Assembly (NCBI GenBank): GCA_900549715.1
Contig: URPK01000002.1
Location: 62,001 to 126,000, forward strand
DNA: 64,000 nucleotides
Reading direction: 5' to 3'
Origin: an uncultured Collinsella sp.
Lineage (GTDB): Bacteria; Actinomycetota; Coriobacteriia; Coriobacteriales; Coriobacteriaceae
The translations under genes and the position numbers were made by a program. Shown piece after piece: positions 36,039 through 45,964 of the stretch (positions are counted from its first letter, which is position 1; each line of letters begins with the position of its first letter). The notes under the pieces were generated by a model that worked only from the letters and a program-made list of their open reading frames with translations, had not been told where the DNA came from and made no database searches.

Positions 36039-38433
36039 CAGCACGCTCAAGAATGTGGCGTTCTACGCCGCCTGCTTCGCATTTTCCGTCGCACTCTTTG
36101 TCGCACTTGCAGCGGCAGGGCATGTCTACCCCTTTGGCGACAACTCGTTTCTCACCAACGATCTCAAATACCAATACACCGACTTCTTCGCGTGGTTTCG
36201 CCGCGTCCTTTTAGGCGAGGCAAACCTTCGCTATTCCTTCTCACAGGGCCTCGGTATGAACACATGGGGGCTCTATAGCTACTACCTCGCCAGCCCCTTC
36301 AACCTGCTCTGCGTGCTGTTTCCCGCAGACAAGCTGACGCTCTTCGTATTTGCCATAACCGCGCTCAAGCTTGGCTGCATCCACATCAGCAGCGCTTGGT
36401 ATGTGCAAAAGCGCTTTGACCTTTCCAAGCCCGCCGCATTCTTGCTATCCCTCTCGTTCACGTTTTGCAGCTGGACCATCAGCAACCTGCGCAACCCACT
36501 CTGGATTGATTGCCTGATCCTGCTGCCCATCTGCGCCTACGGATGCCACGAGCTCATCCGCAAGCAGCGCATGATCCGCCTCGTCATCACAACGGCGCTC
36601 AATGTCATGTTCTGCTGGTATACGGCCTACATCAGCATCCTGTTCCTCTGCATCTTCGTATTGGTCGAATTTGTCGATTATGTTGCAGAAGAAGGTTTTA
36701 GCTGGAAGCTCATGCTCGATCGGGCCCTGCGATTCGCAGGCGCCATCGTGCTCGGGCTACTTCTGTCCGCTTGGACCTTTTTGCCGACCATCCTTGCCAT
36801 GTCCAAGGGCGGCCCCGTCCTAGCCCTCGGGCCGCTGCTTAAAACCAGCCTCAAATCGCTCATCAGGGGCTTTCTCCCTGGCATGTGGGTGAACAACGAT
36901 AGTACACCGCAGTTCTATTGCGGCGTCATCATGATGCTGCTCGCGGTGAGCCTGCTGTTTAACCGCACGGTTTCGATCAAGACACGCATCGCAACGCTCG
37001 TCGTCACGATAATCCTGGTCGCCAGCTCCGTTTTGAGCCCGCTCGAGTACATCTGGTGCGGCATGCGCGTGCCCAACGGATTCTATTCGCGCACGACTTT
37101 CTTGCTGAGCTTCTTTGCGCTGTGGGCAGCGGGCTATTCGTTGCAGGTGTTCGAGGGCCAGCCCAAATTTCGTCATGCCTATCGACCAGCCGTCGTATTA
37201 CCAATCCTGACAATCACCGCAATTGAGTTGTTTATCAACGCCCATGTGATGTGGAACCAACTGTACGCAGGCTATTCCGAAGAAGCCAACAGCACCTATG
37301 TCGCCACCGCAACCAACACGATCACAGCCATTCAAGACCAGGATTCTGCGTCATTCTACCGCATCGATCGAACGACCACGCGTGCCGATAGCGCCGCCCT
37401 CAACGAAGGCCTAGCGCTTGGGTACAACCAGTTGTCTTCGTATTCGTCTGCCAACAACCCGCAGGCCATCGCACTGCTCAACTCCCTTGGATACAGCAGC
37501 GTCGGCGAATTCTCGACCCGTTATGCCGAGCCCATTCTCGCCGTCGATGCCCTATTGGGAGTTAAGTACGCCATTCCTGAAAACGCGCCTGCAGGATACG
37601 TTTCGGCCAAGACGAATCAGGCCGACTCCACAAGCTCGGTGTACGAGAACCCCTATGCGCTCAGCATTGGCGTCGCAGCCTCAAGCGATATCCAAAACAG
37701 CACGCTGAAGAGCGAGAACCCCTTCGAAAAGCAGAACGACCTCTACAGCAAAATCCTAGGCCGCAAGGTCGAGCTCTATACCAAGATCGAGGCCGCGAGC
37801 ACGGAGAATAGCGATAGCTTAAAGCAATGGAGCGTTACTCTTCCGGCAAGCTCCATCGGGTATCTCTACATCAACAAAGATGCGACCGCCGGCAGTTATT
37901 GGCCCGTCGCCCTTACCATCGACCAGCGAGCAATCGAAAACGAGGCCTGGAGATTCGACAATAATATCCGCCAGATTGCGGATGCATCGGACACCCCGAG
38001 CCAGCATACGGTGTCAATCGGAGTCGCAGAGGGCTATACAGACATGCCCCAAGACAATGAGCCGGTCTTTTACGCCCTCAATCTGGATGTTTTCGAGCAG
38101 ATTATTAACGAGCTTAAGGCGAGCGAGTTTATTACGACGGTTTTTGAGGACGGAAGGATCGAAGGCGAGTATACCGCCAAGGATGACGGCAACCTGCTGT
38201 TGAGCGTTCCGTACGATGAGGGCTGGAACGTAACGGTAAACGGAACCGCCGCAGAACTAACGCCCGCCGCCGATAAGGGCTTGTCGTCCCTGAACATGCA
38301 GAAAGGCGCGAATAAGATCGTGATGACCTACAAGACTCCGGGCGCCCTTGCGGGGCTTGCAGTGAGTCTGGCGACCGCCGCCGCCCTTGTTGCAGCGGGT
38401 CTATACGCCAGGCATAAGAAAAGCCGCCGTTAA
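36022..38433 (+). CDS. YfhO-family membrane protein (GT-C-like)
   Basis: An 803-residue protein. The N-terminal half has about ten to twelve membrane helices with YPFGDNSFLTNDLKYQY and SFSQGLGMNTWGLYSYYLASPFNL, the YfhO opening, where the acidic residue after the first helix matches GT-C catalytic loops. The last part is a soluble extracytoplasmic domain ending in GWNVTVNGTAAELTPA followed by a final helix. In Gram-positive bacteria YfhO decorates teichoic or lipoteichoic acid with sugars from lipid-phosphate donors made by GtrB-like enzymes, as encoded immediately upstream. The stop codon lies inside the terminator loop. Confidence 0.9.
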   Translation: MTRPNNSTLKNVAFYAACFAFSVALFVALAAAGHVYPFGDNSFLTNDLKYQYTDFFAWFRRVLLGEANLRYSFSQGLGMNTWGLYSYYLASPFNLLCVLFPADKLTLFVFAITALKLGCIHISSAWYVQKRFDLSKPAAFLLSLSFTFCSWTISNLRNPLWIDCLILLPICAYGCHELIRKQRMIRLVITTALNVMFCWYTAYISILFLCIFVLVEFVDYVAEEGFSWKLMLDRALRFAGAIVLGLLLSAWTFLPTILAMSKGGPVLALGPLLKTSLKSLIRGFLPGMWVNNDSTPQFYCGVIMMLLAVSLLFNRTVSIKTRIATLVVTIILVASSVLSPLEYIWCGMRVPNGFYSRTTFLLSFFALWAAGYSLQVFEGQPKFRHAYRPAVVLPILTITAIELFINAHVMWNQLYAGYSEEANSTYVATATNTITAIQDQDSASFYRIDRTTTRADSAALNEGLALGYNQLSSYSSANNPQAIALLNSLGYSSVGEFSTRYAEPILAVDALLGVKYAIPENAPAGYVSAKTNQADSTSSVYENPYALSIGVAASSDIQNSTLKSENPFEKQNDLYSKILGRKVELYTKIEAASTENSDSLKQWSVTLPASSIGYLYINKDATAGSYWPVALTIDQRAIENEAWRFDNNIRQIADASDTPSQHTVSIGVAEGYTDMPQDNEPVFYALNLDVFEQIINELKASEFITTVFEDGRIEGEYTAKDDGNLLLSVPYDEGWNVTVNGTAAELTPAADKGLSSLNMQKGANKIVMTYKTPGALAGLAVSLATAAALVAAGLYARHKKSRR

Positions 38434-38450
38434 CAAGCGGCGGCTTTTTC
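38421..38450. terminator. Terminator serving convergent yfhO and rfb genes
   Basis: AAGCCGCCG (38421-38429) with CGGCGGCTT (38438-38446), T-runs on both strands. The yfhO TAA stop sits in its loop. Confidence 0.9.
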
Positions 38451-38470
38451 TCTCGAAAAGTTAATAACGG

Positions 38471-39925
38471 CTAGAGCGTCTTGAGGTACTCCCCCAGCTC
38501 TTCCTCCCAGTCGAGCATGTGGAAGCCTGCAGCCTCGAGCTTGGACAGGTCGAGCGCCGAGTGGACCGGGCGCGGGGCGACGGGACCGGCGGCGTTCGCG
38601 TAGTAGTCGGCGGTCGAAACCGGCACGACCCTCTCGCCGTTGCCGTTGGCGGCCTCGAAGACGGCGCGGGCGATGTCGGCCCAGCTCCTCACGGCCCCGG
38701 AACCGGTGCAGTTATACGTGCCGTAGGGGGCGTGCGTCCCCAGCACGTGGAAGATGGCCTCGGCCATGTCGCGCGTGAAGGTCAGACGGCCGAGCTGGTC
38801 GTCGACCACGGTGACCTTCTCCAACTTGTCGTCCGGGTCGACGACGCGGTCGGAAAGGCCCCTCATGGTCTTGACGAAGTTTTGCCCCTCGCCGATGACC
38901 CAGCTGGAGCGCATGATGTAGTGGCGCGGGCACCCGGCCACGGCGATGTCGCCGGCGGCCTTGGTCTGGCCGTAGACGGACAGCGGGGAGAAGGGCTCGT
39001 CCTCTGTGTGCACCTCCGCGGTGCCGTCGAAGACGTAGTCGGAGGACACGTGGACCAGCGTGATGCCGTACCCGGCGCAGGCGCGGGCGAGCAGCGCGGG
39101 CCCCGTCGCGTTGGTCTTCCAGGCGGTCACGCGGCCCTCGGGGGTCTCGGCCCTGTCCACGGCCGTGTAGGCGCCGCAGTTGATCACGGTGCCGTAGAGC
39201 GACCAGTCGTACTGTGCGTATGCCTCCGGGTCGGACATGTCGAAGGTGTCGATGTCGCAGAAGTCGAAGTCCTTGGCGACGCCGCGCTCCTCCGCCAGCT
39301 TTCGGACCGCGCGGCCCAGCTGGCCGTTGCAGCCGGTGACGAGGGTGCGCCTGGGAGCCATCGGGACGACGTCGGCGAGCATCGGGTGGTTGAGGTCGGC
39401 CTCGGAGACGGTGGCCTCGGCCAGCGGGATCGGCCACTCGATGGCGAGCTCGGGGTCGGCGAGGTTCACGAAGGTGTAGGTCCTCTTCAGCTCGAGGGAC
39501 CAGTGGGCGTCCACCAGGTAGGTGTAGGCGGTGCCGTCCTCCAGGGCCTGGAAGGAGTTGCCCACGCCGCGCGGGACGTAGATGGCCTTACTCGGGTCGA
39601 GCGTGCAGGTGAACACCTTCCCGTAGGTGGCGCTGCCCTCGCGCAGGTCGACCCAGGCGCCGAAGACCGAGCCTCGGGCCACCGAGATGAACTTGTCCCA
39701 GGGCTCGGCGTGGATGCCGCGGGTGACGCCGCGGCTGTCGTTGTAGGAGATGTTGTTCTGGACGACCCTGAGGTCCGGGATGCCCAGGGCGGTCATCTTG
39801 GCGCGCTGCCAGTTCTCCTTGAACCAGCCGCGCGAGTCGCCGTGGACGGCGAGGTCGACGACCTTCAGGCCCTCGATGCCGGTCTCGGCGACGGAGAGGT
39901 CCTTCTCGAATGCGATGTCTGCCAT
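38471..39925 (-). CDS. rfbC-rfbD: Fused dTDP-4-dehydrorhamnose 3,5-epimerase / reductase
   Basis: A 484-residue fusion performing the last two steps to dTDP-rhamnose. Residues about 1-200 are the RmlC-like cupin: RGWFKENWQRAK, RGVTRGIHAEPWDKFISVARGSV (with its metal-free active His) and YVPRGVGNSFQAL. Residues about 210-484 are RmlD: VTGCNGQLGRAVR, NCGAYTAVDRAE, HVSSDYVFDGTAEVHTEDEP and YGQTKAAGD (YxxxK). The ATG at 39925 is chosen because the residues upstream are low-complexity and belong to the GC-rich inverted-repeat region. It is visibly much more GC-rich than neighbours. rfbB lies upstream. Confidence 0.92.
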   Translation of the reverse strand: MADIAFEKDLSVAETGIEGLKVVDLAVHGDSRGWFKENWQRAKMTALGIPDLRVVQNNISYNDSRGVTRGIHAEPWDKFISVARGSVFGAWVDLREGSATYGKVFTCTLDPSKAIYVPRGVGNSFQALEDGTAYTYLVDAHWSLELKRTYTFVNLADPELAIEWPIPLAEATVSEADLNHPMLADVVPMAPRRTLVTGCNGQLGRAVRKLAEERGVAKDFDFCDIDTFDMSDPEAYAQYDWSLYGTVINCGAYTAVDRAETPEGRVTAWKTNATGPALLARACAGYGITLVHVSSDYVFDGTAEVHTEDEPFSPLSVYGQTKAAGDIAVAGCPRHYIMRSSWVIGEGQNFVKTMRGLSDRVVDPDDKLEKVTVVDDQLGRLTFTRDMAEAIFHVLGTHAPYGTYNCTGSGAVRSWADIARAVFEAANGNGERVVPVSTADYYANAAGPVAPRPVHSALDLSKLEAAGFHMLDWEEELGEYLKTL

Positions 39926-39961
39926 GTGGGAAAAGCTCCTATCGAAGAGGTTGGGTAACCG

Positions 39962-40022
39962 GGGGCGCCCGCGCGGGGACGCAGGATCATCCCCATGCCC
40001 TGCGGCCCCGCGCGGGCGCCCC
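39962..40022. repeat. 17-bp perfect GC-only inverted repeat between rfbB and rfbCD
   Basis: GGGGCGCCCGCGCGGGG (39962-39978) and its exact complement (40006-40022), with an inner GCAGG/CCTGC pairing. On the minus strand it is followed by no U-run, so it is not a classical terminator; it should form a very stable hairpin in the mRNA between the two coding regions. Confidence 0.8.
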
Positions 40023-40047
40023 GCGGTGCGGTTCGCCGGGGTCCGGC

Positions 40048-41684
<1,637 letters not shown>

Positions 41685-41686
41685 TT

Positions 41687-41872
41687 CTAGAAGCCCATCG
41701 ATTTAAACAAAGAATCGATGGCCTTCTTCATGTCTGGCGTCAAAGACGGATCCGAAGGCGATGGCTTGAACTTCAAATCCTTGGTTACGCCTTCATCATA
41801 TGCGTCGCACAACGCCTTTACGCCCTGAGGAGAGAGCATCCTAATCGGTGTTTTTAAACTTGAAGTAGCCAT
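41687..41872 (-). CDS. Small protein, candidate antitoxin partner of the GNAT gene
   Basis: Sixty-one residues, no match I can name: MATSSLKTPIRMLSPQGVKAL then a Pro/Ser/Asp-rich middle and a helical end PDMKKAIDSLFKSMGF. A strong AGGAGG lies 5 bases before the ATG. It ends 2 bases before the GNAT start. It has its own -10 (TATAAT) and an inverted repeat overlapping it, the layout of an autoregulated antitoxin. It is not an evident ribbon-helix-helix protein, so the antitoxin role is inference from context. Confidence 0.55.
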   Translation of the reverse strand: MATSSLKTPIRMLSPQGVKALCDAYDEGVTKDLKFKPSPSDPSLTPDMKKAIDSLFKSMGF

Positions 41873-41904
41873 ATGCCCTCCTTCCCTTAAAAATATCTAC
41901 TTAG

Positions 41905-41938
41905 ATTATAACCGAAAATACGAACACATATTCGAATT
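41905..41938 (-). promoter_or_regulatory. Promoter with operator-like inverted repeat for the GNAT pair
   Basis: Minus-strand TATAAT (41905-41910) preceded by AATACGAA (41917-41924) and TTCGAATT (41931-41938), an 8-base inverted repeat with one mismatch and 6-base spacer, at the -35 position. It lies 32 bases from the 61-codon gene. Confidence 0.5.
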
Positions 41939-41970
41939 GCCCGATTATCATGAAATTCTAACGCAGCTTC

Positions 41971-42267
41971 TTACTTCGCTTGCTGCTCAAGGCGCTTTAC
42001 AAGCTGTTCCTCAGAATGGACAAACTCAAATGGTTCATACTCGCCATATGCGGAAGGACGACTGATGTTAATGAGCTGAAGGTCAGAGATGCCGAAACGA
42101 TCCTCTATCCTTCGCATCATCTCGACAAGCTCCTGGCCCGGCTTAACGGCCATTACCAACGAACCTTGCTCAGAAAACCACTTAGCAACCAGATAACGCA
42201 TCAGCCAACTCGCCTCCCCAGTACGAAAGGGATGAGAGAAGGTCGACTGAAAGGCCATCACGCTCAA
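41971..42267 (-). CDS. Short hypothetical protein, start uncertain, possibly frameshifted
   Basis: Up to 98 residues of an unrecognised protein, starting at TTG (42267) or ATG (42258), both without a good ribosome site, and ending in a charged helix EFVHSEEQLVKRLEQQ. In another frame an ATG at 42280 has a GGAAGGGGATGAGAG leader and reads about 32 codons to a stop, so a single-base frameshift near 42220 could join that N-terminus to this C-terminus. It lies 24 bases after rfbA and before the GNAT pair. I do not know the family. Confidence 0.4.
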   Translation of the reverse strand: MSVMAFQSTFSHPFRTGEASWLMRYLVAKWFSEQGSLVMAVKPGQELVEMMRRIEDRFGISDLQLINISRPSAYGEYEPFEFVHSEEQLVKRLEQQAK

Positions 42268-42304
42268 GAATGTCGTTCATCTCTCATCCCCTTCCACCAG
42301 GCAA

Positions 42305-43204
42305 TTAGTACTCGCGCGGGCTGTTGACGATCTCGCCGGCGGCGACCTTCTTCAGGTGTTGGCCGTAGACCGACTTGCCGTAGGCCTTCGCGGCCTCCTC
42401 CAGCTCGGCGGTCGTGATCCAGCCGTTCTCCCAGGCGATCTCCTCGGGCACGGACACGGGCAGGTCCTGGGAGTGCTCCACGGCGCGGACGAACTCCGCG
42501 GCCTCGTGCAGGCTCTCCATGGTGCCGGTGTCCAGCCACGCGTAGCCGCGGCCGAGGGTGACGACGGACAGCGTCCCCTCCTCCAGGTACATCTGGTTGA
42601 GCGTGGTGATCTCGAGCTCGCCGCGGGCCGAGGGCCTGACCTCATGAGCCTTGGCGGCCACGTCGCCCGGGTAGAAGTACAGGCCGGTGACGGCGTAGGA
42701 GCTCTTGGGCTCGGCGGGCTTCTCCTCGATGGAGACGGCCCTCCCCTCGCCGTCGAACTCCACGACGCCGAAGCGCTCGGGGTCGTCCACGTGGTAGCCG
42801 AAGACCGTGGCCCTGCCCGACTCGGCGTTCTGGACGGCGCGCGTCAGGTGGCGGCTGAGGCCGTTGCCGTAGAAGATGTTGTCGCCGAGCACCAGGGCGC
42901 ACGGCTCGCCGGCGATGAAGTCCTCGCCGATGGTGAAGGCCTGCGCGAGGCCGTCGGGGCTCGGCTGCTCGGCGTAGGAGAGGTTCACGCCGTAGCGCGA
43001 GCCGTCCCCGAGCAGGCGCTCGAAGTTGGGGAGGTCGGTCGGGGTGGAGATGACCAGGATGTCACGGATGCCCGCCAGCATGAGGGTGGACAGCGGGTAG
43101 TAGATCATGGGCTTGTCGTAGACCGGCAGCAGCTGCTTGGAGGTCACGAGCGTGAGCGGGTACAGGCGGGTGCCGGACCCGCCGGCGAGGATGATGCCTT
43201 TCAT
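42305..43204 (-). CDS. rfbA: Glucose-1-phosphate thymidylyltransferase
   Basis: Activates glucose 1-phosphate to dTDP-glucose, step one to dTDP-rhamnose. The 299-residue protein has [41 protein letters not shown] and [19 protein letters not shown], all RmlA blocks. The start at 43204 gives MKGIILAGG; an earlier in-frame codon adds seven residues with no ribosome site. Very GC-rich, like rfbB and rfbCD. It is separated from rfbB by the island at 41.1-42.3 kb. Confidence 0.96.
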   Translation of the reverse strand: MKGIILAGGSGTRLYPLTLVTSKQLLPVYDKPMIYYPLSTLMLAGIRDILVISTPTDLPNFERLLGDGSRYGVNLSYAEQPSPDGLAQAFTIGEDFIAGEPCALVLGDNIFYGNGLSRHLTRAVQNAESGRATVFGYHVDDPERFGVVEFDGEGRAVSIEEKPAEPKSSYAVTGLYFYPGDVAAKAHEVRPSARGELEITTLNQMYLEEGTLSVVTLGRGYAWLDTGTMESLHEAAEFVRAVEHSQDLPVSVPEEIAWENGWITTAELEEAAKAYGKSVYGQHLKKVAAGEIVNSPREY

Positions 43205-43360
43205 AAAAATCCTCTCGATTGACAATCGTTGAGCAAAAGCCGCTGATTACAGATGCATAGTTAATTAAATTATACGCACCGGCAGCAACCTCCCCGTCTT
43301 CTTATTTAAATCGGACAGCAGAAACACGCAACTCTTTCTGCATTTCTAGCGAGGCAACAA

Positions 43361-45832
43361 ATGAAAAAGTACAATGAGCAGTGTCCAACAAACGAAAGGC
43401 AAACAATGCGAGTCGAAACAACCGGAGTATGCAGAGGAAACTGGAAAATCTACCAGCAGCTTAAGATTGAAGGCATCCATAAAGGCTCCAGCGTAACAGC
43501 CCAGGCGGCTACAGACGATAACCGCTGCTTACCTTTATCCCTCCTAAAATTCCGGGACAATAGTTGTGACTCGAACTCATACGTCCTTGTAGTCCCCGAT
43601 CCCGATGCTCGCACCATCAAAATTGGGTTTAACGAAATCGGCCAAGACGGTCGCACCCTGAGCAGCGACTCCCTTTCGCTCAATTGCAAGAATATCAAAT
43701 GGGAGTCTCGCCTTAACTACAAAATTAAACCCGACATGTGCAGTAAACTCCGAAACTACGATGACGTTTCAGAGTTTGACATGGCAACGATTGATTTCTG
43801 GCAGTGTATCGAAGATTCAAGCGACTATATCCTTAGGTGCACGGTGAGAACTCCTTATCGTAGCGACTCCCAAATCAAACTTCGCTGCCTCAATCGAGCC
43901 CTCAATGAAGTTAATTTGAGCATCGTCAATTTCGGTTCGAATGTAACAAGCGTTGGATTTACGTCTGAGAAAAAGCAACTTGAAACGCAGCTCTCAATTC
44001 GCATGCCAAAGGCGTTCGATCGTTACTACTTTGTTATTGACGATCAAAATCACCCATCATTCAGTGCATTTGACTGCTTAACGCCCGATAAATTAGGCTT
44101 GCTTCTTGAGGAGACCAACTTCCTCTTTACCCATGCGCAGTTCGATCCTGAATACCCCGAATGGTTCACGGAGCATAAGGCAACCATCGGCGCTCTGGAA
44201 AAGCAGAGAAAAATTGTCTTCAACAGCGCCCCGAAGTTCAGCATTATTGTCCCTCTCTACAACACGCCCATTCCGTTTTTTAACGATATGGCCGAATCCG
44301 TAAAAAGCCAGTCTTATGCAAACTGGGAGCTCATCCTAGTTAATGCAAGTCCTGACAATCAGGAACTGAAGGCACGCGTTGAGCAGGAGACGGCCCACGA
44401 CAACAAAATTAAATCAATTAACCTTACCGAGAATAAGGGCATTTCCGAAAATACAAACGCCGGCGTTGCCATCGCTTCGGGTGATTTCGTCTGTTTCTTT
44501 GACCATGACGACATTCTTGAACCGGACTTGCTGTTCTCATATGCCGAGGCAATTGAAAACAATAGTGACGTCGATCTTCTTTATTGTGATGAAGATAAAC
44601 TCATGCCCGATGGAAAGCTAGCGCAGCCGTTCTTTAAGCCGGATTTCAATATCGATCTGCTCAGAAACAATAACTATATCTGCCATATGCTTACCATCCG
44701 TAAGTCTCTGCTTGACACTCTAGAACCGAACACGAAAGAGTTCGATGGAGCACAGGATCATAATCTGACTCTCCGCGCCGTGGAAAAGGCAAGGAAAGCT
44801 CATCATGTTGCAAAGGTTCTATATCACTGGCGCCTAAGCGAGACCTCCACCGCAGCAAATGCCGATAGCAAGCCGTATGCCACTATCGCAGGTATCAAAG
44901 CGGTCCAGAGTCATTTGGACAGGCTTGGGCTCAATGCGAAGGTCGAACAAGCGCGTCGTCCCTTTACATATAAAGTAACCTACGCTGTGCCAGATTCCCA
45001 TCCACTCGTGTCGATTATCATTCCGACTAAAGACCACGCCGACATTCTGGACAACTGCATTAAGTCAATTGTTGAGAAATCAACGTACGACAATTACGAG
45101 CTTGTCATAATCGAAAACAACAGCACAGAAAAGGCGACGTTCGATTATTACGATAAGTTGCAAGCAAAATATCCTGACATCGTTCGTCTTGTAACTTGGG
45201 AACACGAATTCAATTTCTCCAAGCTCGTGAACTTTGGCGTTGCTCACGCCAAGGGCGACTATCTCTTGCTGTTGAATAACGATACTGAGGTAATTACGCC
45301 CAATTGGATTGAGACTATGCTTGGCATCTGCGCACGTGAGGATGTTGGCGCAGTTGGTGCAAAACTCTACTATCCCGACAACACCATTCAGCACGCGGGC
45401 TTATGCGTCACTGGTGGCGTGGCAGGGCATCTTTGCCAAAGCATGCCAAGAGATAACTGGGGATACTTTGCACTCAACGATGCACAACAAGACTTCAGCG
45501 CCGTCACTGCAGCTTGCATAATGACCAAGCGTAGCGAATATGAGAAAGTCGGAGGTTTCACGGAAGAGCTTCAAGTTGCATTTAATGATGTTGACTTTTG
45601 CTTAAAACTACGCGAGATCAACGACCTGATCGTATACACACCCGAAGTCGAGCTCTATCACTACGAGTCGATTTCTAGAGGCGTTGAAAACAATACGGAG
45701 AAGCAGATTCGCTTCCACAAAGAGGTCGCATACATGAATTATCGCTGGGCTAAGCATTACGTCGAAGGCGATCCCTATATGAATCCAAACTTTACCGTTG
45801 GGGAACCCGCGAATCGTTATTATCATTTATAA
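43361..45832 (+). CDS. Tandem GT2 glycosyltransferase (two GT domains)
   Basis: An 823-residue protein. The first 285 residues have no motif I know, with a mostly beta composition. A first GT-A domain starts near residue 292 with FSIIVPLYNTPIPFFNDM, CFFDHDDILEPDLLF and a later YHWRLSETSTA. A second starts near 550 with VSIIIPTKDHADILDNC, NFSKLVNFGVAHAKGDYLLL, NNDTEVITPNWIE and NDVDFCLKL. Twin-domain enzymes of this kind build rhamnan-type and O-antigen chains; next to the rfb genes a rhamnosyltransferase role is plausible. No membrane helix. Divergent to rfbA. Confidence 0.85.
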   Translation: MKKYNEQCPTNERQTMRVETTGVCRGNWKIYQQLKIEGIHKGSSVTAQAATDDNRCLPLSLLKFRDNSCDSNSYVLVVPDPDARTIKIGFNEIGQDGRTLSSDSLSLNCKNIKWESRLNYKIKPDMCSKLRNYDDVSEFDMATIDFWQCIEDSSDYILRCTVRTPYRSDSQIKLRCLNRALNEVNLSIVNFGSNVTSVGFTSEKKQLETQLSIRMPKAFDRYYFVIDDQNHPSFSAFDCLTPDKLGLLLEETNFLFTHAQFDPEYPEWFTEHKATIGALEKQRKIVFNSAPKFSIIVPLYNTPIPFFNDMAESVKSQSYANWELILVNASPDNQELKARVEQETAHDNKIKSINLTENKGISENTNAGVAIASGDFVCFFDHDDILEPDLLFSYAEAIENNSDVDLLYCDEDKLMPDGKLAQPFFKPDFNIDLLRNNNYICHMLTIRKSLLDTLEPNTKEFDGAQDHNLTLRAVEKARKAHHVAKVLYHWRLSETSTAANADSKPYATIAGIKAVQSHLDRLGLNAKVEQARRPFTYKVTYAVPDSHPLVSIIIPTKDHADILDNCIKSIVEKSTYDNYELVIIENNSTEKATFDYYDKLQAKYPDIVRLVTWEHEFNFSKLVNFGVAHAKGDYLLLLNNDTEVITPNWIETMLGICAREDVGAVGAKLYYPDNTIQHAGLCVTGGVAGHLCQSMPRDNWGYFALNDAQQDFSAVTAACIMTKRSEYEKVGGFTEELQVAFNDVDFCLKLREINDLIVYTPEVELYHYESISRGVENNTEKQIRFHKEVAYMNYRWAKHYVEGDPYMNPNFTVGEPANRYYHL

Positions 45833-45892
45833 GAAGTTGGCGTTTCTTCTCTTATTCAATCAGGGCAAATTAACGTATGTCTTAGCTAGATA

Positions 45893-45922
45893 GGGGAATC
45901 GAGGAGTAACCCTCGATTCCCC
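45893..45922. terminator. Hairpin terminator between convergent genes
   Basis: GGGGAATCGAGG (45893-45904) pairs perfectly with CCTCGATTCCCC (45911-45922), 6-base loop. The T-run is weak on both sides. It lies between the twin GT gene and the converging repeat protein gene. Confidence 0.65.
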
Positions 45923-45964
45923 TGTTGTGATAAGTTGTCCTCCACTCGACAGTCAGAGAGCATC

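Noticed and set aside
38519..39958. A 479-codon frame opposite rfbC-rfbD
   Set aside because: Val/Gly/Ala-rich antisense frame over a fully conserved enzyme; no motif and no ribosome site.
42240..42280. HPFRTG in the short frame after rfbA as a Fic-type motif
   Set aside because: Fic needs HPFxxGNGRxxR; here the residues after the glycine do not match, so the likeness is probably chance.
43219..43231. TTGACA within a CGATTG-A-CAATCG palindrome between rfbA and the twin GT gene
   Set aside because: No -10 at a proper distance on either strand. Not comparable to the lic promoter palindrome.
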